From the NCBI GenBank assembly GCA_963281255.1, contig OY725490.1:1054001-1118000 (forward strand): 64,000 nucleotides of DNA. Direction: 5' to 3'. Position numbers and translations under genes: made by a program. Each line of letters begins with the position of its first letter. Within the stretch, counting starts at the first letter, position 1. Positions 34,522-46,500 of this stretch are shown here, piece by piece. The notes beneath the pieces were generated by a model that made no database searches, was not told where the DNA came from, and worked only from the letters and a program-made list of their open reading frames with translations. This DNA comes from Aphrocallistes beatrix (Eukaryota; Porifera; Hexactinellida; Sceptrulophora; Aphrocallistidae).

Positions 34522-37500
34522 TCACTTCAAGTTAGCATAGTGAGTAGAAGTAGGAATGCTATCTTGTTTGTGCACAGAACTCATAGGAACATAATCCTGA
34601 GGAGATTGTTGTTGAGTAGGAGAGCTGATGTTACCATTCAGCTTATCCATATCTATGTACTCGTAAGGATGAGATGGAGCTGGTTTAGTTGCAGATTTTA
34701 ACTTTTTGATCGTTCTTAGAAGTAGAAAAACAACTGTTATGAGTGATAAGTTGATAATAATACTAATGAAGAGAATCAGTGCAATGATGATTATTGTAGG
34801 AAGATAAACAGAGGTTGTTAAACCTAGAAAATATAAAATATAATCCACATACCTTTATGCTATATATACACATAAACGTATATCCTTACTCTTAAACTCG
34901 ATTAATGTTTGTTTGTTTGTTTGTTTGTTTATATATATATATATATACGTATATATATACACTAACCGGACAAAAGTATTTGTACACTATATTATTCCCC
35001 ATACAAATAGTACTAAATTGGATATTTTCATGAAGGGAAAAGAATTCAAACTCTAAGAGCTATTAAGAGTTTGGTTTAAGATTCGAAATCTTCACATTCG
35101 AATTAGTAATAGTTGAAGATTTCTAACAAATGGCTCAACCCAATTAGTAAAATTATCAACCTGTGCCACAAGGAGTAGTACATTACCAGTGAAATCGATT
35201 TTAATAATATCACTAAGATGGACATATTTAGAGATGATATCTTCCTTATAATTAACCAATGTGACCCCAGGCGGCCAAAGGGAGCCTCCGGCGGACACAA
35301 AGTGTCCGCCAGCCGCGCAGCGCAAGCAAGCGGAGCGCGATTGTATATATATATATATATATAGATTAATCGAGTTTTAATAGTAAGGATATCCTTACTA
35401 TTAAAACTCGATTAATCTATATATACTGTATATACATCTTATATATTAAAACTCCAGGATTTTTTTTTTTGTTTTTTTGTTTGTCCGAATTGATTGAAGA
35501 ATTGGCAAGTCGTAGAGATACGAAAATTGGCATGTAGGTGTCAAATGGTGAATCTAGGATTAAGTTCGAAGATCTAAGCGAAATGTTCACACCTCGCCGA
35601 GATAGGTGACAAAATGTGCTGACCAATCAAATTCGATTATTTTATAATGCAAATACATTGGAATAAAATAGTATTGACTTATGCATACAATCAAAAGAAC
35701 TATTTGTGATTGAAATTCATTGGTTTATGTGAACCAATCAATTATCAGCCTTTTATAATGCTATTCACACGATTCTATTTCATATAAATGATTGAATACT
35801 GCTATTTTGAGTCTATAATTTGATTGTTAACAACAATTAATTAAAGTGTGTTATATGCTACGATCAATCAATTCGATCATAAAATAACTTTTAACGACAT
35901 GGACTGGAATTGATTATTTAAGTATAATAATCTTAAGCAATGTGAACTTTGTGTATTCAAATTGAGCTTACATTCAGGATAGTTGACTTAAGACTTAATA
36001 CGAAGTAAATTATATTTATCACGAAACAAAATTTCTGCTACAGTTCTGATTTCATTAATGTAACCGTAGACAAATGACAATCCAGCGTACTTAGTATAAA
36101 ACAAGAAAGCGACGTATTGTTTCTCTAATATCCGCAAGCTCCCACTGGGTAAATCTGCAGACACGCAGTGTCTGCAAGCCGCGCAGCGCAAACAAGCGAA
36201 GCGCGCTTGTATGTAATTAATTGATTGAAGAAACTGCCGGGCGCAGAAAGCTGATTTTTTGCATGTGGGAGTCTTTGGCTATGGCTCCACTATGTTCTGA
36301 GCTCAGAGCAAAATGTCGACTCATCATTGAATTATGACGTCATTGTCACATCTTTAAAAGTTAAGCAATACAGTTATCCGAGCATAACTCAGCTATTATA
36401 GGAGTTAGAAGGCTGAAATTTTAATGGAATCTGTATACTAACATACCTCACACATGATGCAACTATCATCAAAAAATGATGACTCATCACTTTGTTATGA
36501 CGTTATCATTGCTCATCAAAAATTTTAAAAATTGATAAATTTGGTGATTTTTCGTGCAATATCGATTATAATTTATCAGTAGGACAGACGTATTTAGAGA
36601 TGTTATTTCCCTCATAATTAATCACCGTGACAGGCGTCAGGGCGCCTCCGGCGGACACAAAGTGTCAGTCAGCCGCGCAGCGCAAGCAAGCGAAGCGCGC
36701 TTGTGTCTATTATATAGTATATCATTGGTAATTTAATTAATATAAGGAACTACTTAATTTACATATCAAATACATTCAGTTTAAAATTTGCTAAATGCGA
36801 GGATTCATCATTGTACATATAAACATGTGCTTTTATGAATGCATGTTATCTTTCGGAATCATACACGTTATATGATAGGTAGGTTGTAAAGTGTTTAAAA
36901 AGTGTCGGCTGATAGACTGATAGTGCAGCTCCAGGAAGTGAAGAAGATGTGAATATCGTAATGCAACAGGAAATAATCATTTAGAGCTTTCTAAGTATCA
37001 AATTTGAAATCTAAATAGTGGAATAATCTTATACTACGTATTAAAATTCTAGGATTTTCTTGTTTGTTTGTCCGAATTGATTGAAGAATTGGCAAGTCGT
37101 AGAAATACGAAAATTGGCATGTAGGTGTCAAATGATGAATCTATGATTAGGTTCGAAAATCTAAGCGAAATTTTCACACCTGACCTGTTGTTATTAAGGG
37201 TGTAGATACCAAAAATCGTATTTTTGATCTTATATTGATGTCTTTTTTACATTAAATTAAATAAGTAAATTATAAATGGATGGTAAAAATAATAAATATT
37301 TGCACTCGTAGGGACTCCTGTATTTATAGACACTCTCATGTAGCTGCAGCTCGACTCTGCGAACACAAAGTGTTCGCTAGCCGTGCTAAACAAGTGCGCG
37401 ATGCACGCTTGTCCTATAATAATCGTTCTTTTAAAAGGTGTGAAAATATGCATTCATACAGAGGTTACTAATTCACCAAATATTAAAAGCATTAATTTCG

Positions 37501-40429
37501 AAGTACGAGAATCGTATATACACAGTGAAATGTTCCTAATTCTCCTCTTCTTCCCACTCCACCACAACCACCAACCATTACTCAATATAGGCCTATCTCC
37601 TCACTCAGCTCGCACTCTCCTAGTATAAATAGGATCGAGTCAGCTGTACTTCCACTTCCGAATCCTAATTCTCTTCTTCCTACTCCACCACAACCACCAA
37701 CCATTCCTCAATATAGGCTTATACCCCTCCTCCCCCCTCCTGAGCGCAGCGAGCGAGGGGGAGACAGGTGCTCCGCACCTGAGCCACTTTCCTCTTCCTA
37801 TTCCTTCCCTACTTCCACCTCATTCTTATTCTCATCTTTCTCCTTCCCTCTTGCCCAACACCATGAGTATTTCATCTGGTCGAAATCCATCCAATCCTAT
37901 TACTAGCAAGCCGATTAAATCTTCCCCGCGTGGCCTCCCTACTCAAGGAATCACCCTATTTCTATTTCTACCTTCCTTGATCAGTTTTCTTCTCTCCTCG
38001 AACCCATTCTCTTATGCAAAGAGTAACTAATAATAACTGGAGACTTCAATATCCATGTTGACACCCCGTCTGAGTCTTTACAGTTCTCCAAGCTCCTGCG
38101 TTCTCTATCTTTGATCCAGCATGTGAATCAGCCAACTCATGAGAAGGGTTCACATTCTCGATCTGAGAATATCCCGTTCTGCTGACAACATCATCCTCTC
38201 TGATCCCTCTCCTGTCCATATATTCTCTGACCATTTCTCCATCTCTTGTAGTCTCTCGCTTTCCAAACCTTCTCTTTCCTCTCAGGAGGTTTCCTATCGT
38301 TCCAAATCCATCAACCTCTCAATCTTTTTTGCTGATCTCGCTTCCTCTGATCTCTGTGCTAGCCCACCTGAGCATCTTGAGGAACTTGTAGCATCGTATA
38401 ACAGCACCCTATCCTCTATCTATGATCAGCATGCTCCTCCCCGATCCAAAACCATAGTCACCCGTCCCCGTGTCCCTTGGTTCACCAGTAGCATCAAGCA
38501 GGCCAAGCGAGCGAGAAGGAAAGCTGAACGGAAGTGGCGTCAGTCTAATGACCCTGACCATTTGGCTGAATTCAAGCATCAGAGGAATCTTGTGACTGAC
38601 CTGATGAACAGGGAACGTCGCAGTTTCTATTCTGATTGGATCAGTCAGTCCTGTCATGACCAGCGCTCACTCTTCCGTAAGGCTAACACACTTCTCGGCT
38701 TACGCCAGCAACAGGTCCTACCACCTCATGCTGATAAGGCTGCTCTTTCTCAGGAACTCGCCAACTTCTTTGTTCTTAAGGTAGATAACATCCGTTCCAC
38801 CATTGATTCAAGTGCATCGTCGTCTTCCGTTACCCCCTCAGATAATTCAAACATCGAATTCCAACATACTTTCCACCAATTCAAAGAATTATCTGAGGAA
38901 GAAATTGTTTCCCTTGTTTCATCTGCTCCTAATAAATCTTGCATCCTCGATCCTATCCCAGCATCCTTGGTCAAATCATCTCTACCCATCCTAGCACCCA
39001 TCCTTACGAGAATCGTAAATGGTTCCCTCTCCACTGGTCATTTTCCTTCTCCCTGGAAGCGCGCCATCATCTTGCCCAAACTTAAAAGACCAAATCTTGA
39101 TCCCATCTTCTCTAACTATCGTCCACTTAGCAATCTTTCTTTCATTTCTAAGATCACTGAGAGGGCCGCTTCCATCCAGGTCGTGAATCATCTTACATTA
39201 CATCATCTCTTCCCCGGGACGCAGTCTGCCTATCGTAAACACCACAGTAAGGAGACTGCGCTCCTGAAGATCACAAACGACATCCTCCTCAGCATGAATC
39301 GCCAACATGTATCTCTTCTGGTTCTTCTTGATCTTAGCTCAGTCCTCTATTCGACCTCATTAGGTCCCACCTCCCCGACATGCACTGCTATGCCGACGAT
39401 ACTCAGGTCTATCTTTCTTTTAAACCCGGTTTCATCTCTTCTGAAGAATCTGCTTTCTCCGCCATCCAATCTTGCATCTCCGCGATCCGTTCCTGGCTCC
39501 TCACCAACAAGTTGCTTATCAATGACACCAAGACTGAGTTCCTTATAATAGGGACTCGTCAACAACTATCTAAAGTTCAAACTAATAGCACCTCTGTTGG
39601 TGAGTCGAGAATCTCTTCTTCCAAAGAAGTACGGAATCTTGGAACTTGGCTCGACAATACCCTCTCAATGTCTACTCAGGTCAGCAAAGTTGCCTCCTCC
39701 TGCTTCTACTACATCTATAACATCCGGCGTATTAGAAAGTATCTCTCTAGGGAAGTCTGTGAAACTCTTGTTAATTCTCTTATCACATCTCGTCTTGATT
39801 ATTGTAACAGTCTCTTGTATGGTTGCCCCTCATCCCTCTTAGCTCGACTCCAGTGAGTCCAGAACAGTGCAGCCAGGCTTATCTACAATGTCTCTCGTAC
39901 CTTTTCGTCATCTCCTCTTCTTATTAACCTCCACTGGCTGCCTGTTAAACATCGTATCCTCTTCAAAATCCTCCTCATAACTTACAAAGTCATCCATTCT
40001 CTTGCTCCGGACTATATCATCCAGCTCATACAGGTTAAGTCATCCAATCGTACTCTACGATCATCCAACGCCATCCTTGAGCATCCTACTATCAAATCTT
40101 CCAAAACTCTGGGTGATCGTACATTCACCTTAGCTGCGCCTGTTGAGTGGAATCTTCTGCCTCCGAGCATTCGGAATGCCCCCTCACTTCTTCTCTTCAA
40201 AAAACTCTTGAAAACTCATCTTTTCCGTATTGCGCACGACACATCCACTTAAATAAATACTCATTAAATTAATTTCAATGCATATACATACCTTACAAGC
40301 ATACATACACATACATACGCATACATACACATACATACATACGTACATGCATAACACACACCTACTTTTATTGAATTGTACAGCGCACTTGAACATATTA
40401 ATATAGAATCTGCGCTATATAAATGTATA

Positions 40430-40511
<82 letters not shown>

Positions 40512-43500
40512 TAAATTTGGTGCTTACTGTACATATATAAAATTATATATTTAGCTGTAAATACTAAAGCAAAATGTTGAAGCGGTAAAATCTTTCATTG
40601 AGGCTTGTATTTAATTAAAATTTCTGGGACTCACCGGAGGGAGACACAGCACTGGGTTGAGTAGAAATGTTAGTTGTGATTGAAATTGAAGGATTATCTG
40701 AAAATAGAAATTGGAGAGTAGTGTAAACAAATATTCGTATATTAAATATTCATATATTAAAGTATAAATAGTTAGTATACTAAAGTTAATATTTTAAAAC
40801 AACGCTAAAATCGTCTTATACAAGTATGATTTGTACTAAATTCGGTATGTGAATTTTGATTTGGGGTTTTCCAAATAATATCACTTCAGAATGTTCGTTT
40901 ACTTGGTTTTACTTGTATTATCTCAAAGAATTAAAAATAAACTTACTCCTAAACGCTTTTATATATGATTTTGGTTCATAGAACCAGGATTAGTACCAGT
41001 TGATTTGAACAATTTAGAATTTTCAATAGAATGTTGCCACATTTCTGGGTTGCTATTTTCAAAATTATAAATGTGCTAAAACATTAAGAACAGTAGTATC
41101 ATACTTGAGTTATAGAAACATCCCATTGCTGTTCCACTGAATGACTGTCCACACTGTTGTACTATCATCAAGTTAGCTGTAATGTTAGTTTCTACTCCAT
41201 CTAGCTGAGTGAAGTTGTGAGCAGTTAGAACTGTATTGTAACTGAGTTGAGAAGATGGTTGAGTGAAGCTAGTACTGTCAGTGTATGTGTATGTTACGCC
41301 TTGTCTACTGTGAGAGTAGAGGAGTTGGAGAGAATATGAAATGTCTAATCCTGATACTCCTGATGGCTGTGTGGGAGTAGTCAATCCCTGAATACAGAAA
41401 TGGATAAGTCAGACCACTTTATACTACATTGGGTATGCATCGGCAAGGGAACGTAGCTAGAAATGATAGTGTAATAAATAGGGTTTTCAATTTAGTACAT
41501 TCTGAAAACTTTATATCCTTGGTAATAGTATTGCTCATAAATTCAATTATTATTTAGTTTTTCCTTGACTTAATTAATATACTGTATCTAGTTATTTCTA
41601 GAGTTTATTTAAAATATTTTTTAATTAATTATAAAAATAATTAATTGAAAAAAGCTGGGAATTTAGTCTACACTCACCCAACTAATAGTCAATATTCCAG
41701 TATCATTGTTAAAAGCGAGACAAGCAAATTGTGAACTTTCAGTTCGTGAGTAACCTAATTTAAAATAAACAAAAGATTAATATTTGCAGAAAGATAAACA
41801 AGAAAAGATAAAATATAAGAAAAACGTGAAACCCCTAAATACTGCACCTCCAGGACTCGACTCGGTGAGTCAAGGAGCACAAAATGTTTGCAGGCCGCGC
41901 AACGCAAATGAGTCAAGTGCATTTATATTTACTAACTTGCAATCTTGATTGGGTTACTCATTGAGCTGATAGTAGAATTCCCAACACAGCTCATAGCTGT
42001 TACAGAGTACTGATAGTCAGTGTTGATATTCAGAATAGTGGAGTGAATGGAACTGTTAGAATTAGTAATAACCATTTGAGAGACATCAAGATACAGGAAA
42101 TACCTGCTAATAGGTATGTCACTAGGAGGAGTATTCCATGATAGAGATATGTCAGCAGAGCAAGTAGCTGTGTTGAAGTTAGATATAGAGCTCTGTAGAC
42201 TGTTGGGGGGAGAAGGAGGATCTAGGAATTTTAAAAAAATGTCAGTCAACAGACTGTGAGTGCAGCTCCATTAAGTGACTCGCAGGATGCGAAATATATG
42301 TGTATATATGTATGTACAGGTGACTCCTATTAAGCGAAGTTCCCAACTAACAGATGAAATTTAATATTAGCTTCTATGTATGGAAACCATAGGGGCCAAG
42401 TGTGGGTTCCTGTGGGGGGCCGTGGTGCTGGGGAATGGAGCAGTGGAGGAAGCTGTAGCAGGACTTCACACAAACTTATAGGTTACAACTAAACCCCAAA
42501 ATTATGTTAATTGAGTCTAAATATATCTCCCAATTACATTTTTATTCCACTATAGTCTGAGATTTTCTTTTCTAAGATTAAAATAATTTCTGGGGGGCAA
42601 GCCCCAAAAACACCTTACCGTCGCTCGCTTCACTCGCTCTTACCCCTCCCAGCTATTCTTTTATTTTCCAAAACTTGGCTCCCATGATGAAACCATTCCG
42701 TTCCGGTAGACTCGTCCTAATTAATCGGTTGTTCCGATTAAGCGGAGTTGACTATATGTAAATATGTACAGAACCTTGTTAATACGAACAGATATTTTAT
42801 CTCAAAATAATATCAGTCCAGACCATTTAAATAAGAGGTATGGTGCTCTAAGGTGCCAGCTGCACCGCGAGCACCATACCGTAATTCCTTGAATGGATTT
42901 TTTTTATGAAGGTGGGTAGGGCTTAGCACTTTCGTTTAGGATTACAACTTTATTTGGGATTTGAGGTGGGAAGTGTCCACTAGCACACAGAAAAAGCAAG
43001 CAAAGCTTGCTTGTTTATCTTGTTATTAAACTTGATTTTAATCTGCTACTATACTAAAGTATGCTAACTGAAAGTCCGGTAGGGTGCAATGCGTTTAATA
43101 CTATTAATTAAAAGTAATTGTCTGAATACGATATTAATGAGTCGGTTCCAATGCCGAAGAGATGCACGGGTTGACTGAATAAGGCCGAATTTTCAAACTG
43201 GAATAAGGCCGAATGATATTCATGACTGGAATAAGGCCGAATTGTCAATCCGGAATAAGGCCGAATGATATTCAAGACTGGAATAAGGCCGAATTGTCAA
43301 TCCGGAATTAGGCCGAATGATATTCATGACTGGAATAAGGCCGAATTATAATCAAGACTGGAATAAGGCCGCATTTTCACAACTGTTTGAGTCGAGTGAT
43401 ATATGCGTAATACTGAAATAAATAAGTGACAAACAAGTTGTGTATACATTTGGCTTAAAAACACCTCACCAGGCGAATTTTCAAAATATTCCATGCCAAA

Positions 43501-46500
43501 ACCCCTTAAAATCTCCCTGTTTCCCAACAAACCAAGTGATGTTCCCAATCGACCTTCCATTCTTTAGTTCACAAATTAAAAACCATTATTCCTATAGATC
43601 CAAAATGAAAATTCGACCTTATTCCAGTGTTGAATATTCGGCCTTATTCCAGTCATGAATTTAATTCGGCCTTATTCCGGATTGACAATTCGGCCTTATT
43701 CCAGTTTTGAAAATTATTCGGCCTTATTCCAATTTTGCAGTTCGGCCTTATTCCAGTTTTGAAAATCATTCGGCCTTATTCAGCTTTCCCGAGATGCACT
43801 ACACCTCTTAAAAATTGTCTGCGGGCGACTAGAGTTACTTAATCTAGCCTATTTTGAGAATTTGTTTAATTTATATAAATATTGTAAACAAAGGTTAAGA
43901 AATAATTTATCATATCGATCTGAAAATATAATATTCGAATACTACACCATTAAAAACCTCATGTCTACCGTTGGAAGTCTCTAGCATAATTTTCGAAATC
44001 CTAGCGTTTTCATATATAACTTAATCGTAGATTCATCATTTGACACCTACCTGCCAATTTTCGTATCTCTACGACTTGCCAATTCTTCAATCAATTCGGA
44101 CAAACAAACAAAAAAATCCTAGCATTTTAATATTAAGACTTATGTATATGATTACACAAATGTTTGGACGTCCACCAGGCCCGGATTAAGGGGAATTTGG
44201 GCTGGAGGCAATTAATAAAATTGGGGCTCCTTGAGTATAATATTGAGTAATATTTCCCTCAGGACGATCAATGATGCCAGTTTTCAGGGCCGGTAAAATC
44301 GGGGGCCGGAGGCAACTGCCTCCATTGCCTCATGGATAATCCGGGCCTGACGTCCACACTGTGAACGATAGAAGTAAACAATGTAAAAGTTCCCAGAAAT
44401 CCCAAAGGTGACGACTAGATGGCCAGCCAACCCTCTCTCCTACAAAAGCTATAAGAGTTAACAACTTTCAGGACAGGTGGAGTAAATAACTAGATGTGCA
44501 CTTCGGGATACAATTTTGAATCCGAAGAACCAGCGAGGTGGCACTAGAAGGGGAGCAATGAGGGATCACGGTGAACCTCCTCTGGGATTCATTGCCACCT
44601 AGTTTTTCAAATGACTAACGATGGTCATTAGCATAATTGATGAGATCGCAAAGATTAAAAGTGACTTGAAGGGGAATTTCGCCAATTCCCCCCCGATTTC
44701 TGATAAGATAAGGTTTTACAGTATTATTCTCTCTTTTCATTCATTCAATTCCTCATGCGGTATAATCGTCCCTGCTACTATTCGCGGATATATGGTATGT
44801 AGTTGCGACGAGAGACAAGGGGATACAAAGTAATGGGATGATAATAATCAAATTTGAAATAATAAATAGATGTTTAACGGAGTAGATTCAATACAACTAC
44901 AATGACGAGTTATTTCTTTTTAAAACGCGCTTTAAATTCCGATGAAAAACTTGACAAAACTGCGAATAGTCTCAACTATTCACAATTTTCAGAACATTTT
45001 AGGCTTTATTTATCATATTTTAAACCTGATAAAAATATTTGAGTTGCTTCAAAATAATTGTGAATGTCAGAACTGCAAACGGTGAGGACTACCTGTATAA
45101 GAAAGGGATCTTACATATCAAGCCTAAAATAAATCACTATTAGATTTAGTTCGCTGTACAGATAAGTGTACCACCAAGATAGAGGTCGCAACGGACTAAA
45201 AATTTGGGTCAAACCCGAACTATTCTCGGGTTCAGGTCAGTAGTTAGTTGAATTGAGACTCTTGTTCAGTAGGACCTGATAGCTTTAGGCCTGAGCCCTG
45301 CCTGAAGCCGAGTGGGCCTTCTTAATAACTCACTCTTAGGGGAGGGTTGATATATATACGTATATCAATGATTGTTTACACTACGTTTACTAACTTCTTA
45401 ATAACTCACTATTAGGGTCGAGATATGAAGTAGCTGCAGTAGAGTTTCCAGCACAGCTGCTAGCATGGACAGAGTATGCATAGACTGTATCGAGGAGTAG
45501 ATCAGTGTTGTGAGAGTATGAGTTAGCAGGTGCTGATATGCTATCTAGTGCTGTTCCGTTCTGTAGAGACAAGTAATAGAGAGCTACAGTTCTGTTAGTA
45601 TAAGAGGGAGGAATCCAGTTCAGTGAGACTGTAGCAGAGCAAGTGCTAGGATCTATGTTGGATGAGATGGACAGTATAGATGGAGCAGAAGGAGGAGCTG
45701 TCGGGATAAAACAAGATAAAACCCATTTAGATAGGAAATACTTATTAGTACATTATAGCTACTGATATTGTGAGTTCCACGCTCTAGGGTTACATTTGAG
45801 ACTTGGCCTCTGTGAAGATAAGATACATCCCAGGCATTTATATACTAATCAATGATATTACTAGCAAATAACTAAAAACCTGCAGGTGTTAGTAGAGTTG
45901 TTTCCCTAGCTACATCAGTAGCACCAGTATTACCGCTAAGAAAGTAAACAGCAGCACAACCAAGACGTATACCAGCATCAGAAGCTGTGTAAGAAGAGAG
46001 AGTTATGCTTCCTCGTATAATCTTATCTCCACTGAAACTGTTATTAGCAAAAGCAGTCAGTCTACTCAGATTCACACCGCCATGAACACCTGTGTCAGTA
46101 TTAACTTCAGCATCTGAAATGGTAGCATCAATATTCCCGACAATGAAATCAATGAAATTAGTTCGGAAATTGTTGTTTGGATCTGGAACAGACAAGTCAC
46201 AGTTAACAGTGATGTCTTCTCCTACACAGGCGTGAGATGGCATCTGAGTAACTCCACCTGTAAACTTTAACATTTAGAATAACAAGCAAATATAGAAAGG
46301 TAACAATATAGGTAAGATTGATCAAACATAGCTAACAATGATAAATTACATCTATTATACTACATATAGTGGGTTAATCTACTGGATCCTGGATCCACGT
46401 TCTAAAGCTAATTTATAGTGTCTTATTTTTGTCTAGGTATTTTTATGCGATATCGAGCAAAGTTCAGTATTTTTCGAAAAAATATAAACGTCCAATTTTT

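Larger units (their letters stand above)
37535..40506 (+). mobile_element. CR1/L2-type LINE, internally deleted and frame-broken
   Basis: A C-rich plus-strand unit runs from a 5' part with two ~129-base tandem copies (37535 and 37664) to a 3' (ATT)n tail. Coding parts in order are an endonuclease piece with GDFNIH (~38039), a frame change near 38150, then 38139-39350 with the endonuclease motif SDHFS and RT lines ending NYRPLSNLSFISKITERAA and LLVLLDLSS. A deletion removes the motif that normally holds the first catalytic Asp. Then 39380-39856 has YADD, a TGA follows, and a last part reads HWLPVKHRILFKILLITYK to a stop at ~40252. AATGTT flanks both ends (37529-37534 and 40507-40512), a possible short target duplication. 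It lies antisense in the last intron of the 34522-46965 gene and cannot make active RT. Confidence 0.85.

Noticed and set aside
38139-39548. Longest open frame (469 codons) as a host gene
   Set aside because: Endonuclease SDH motif and reverse transcriptase blocks identify it as LINE ORF2; its last part is in the wrong frame after an internal deletion.
43168-43790. CRISPR-like array of short repeats
   Set aside because: The repeated word is mirrored in the second half, spacers are short and similar, and a 9-bp target duplication flanks the whole unit, so it is a transposon.
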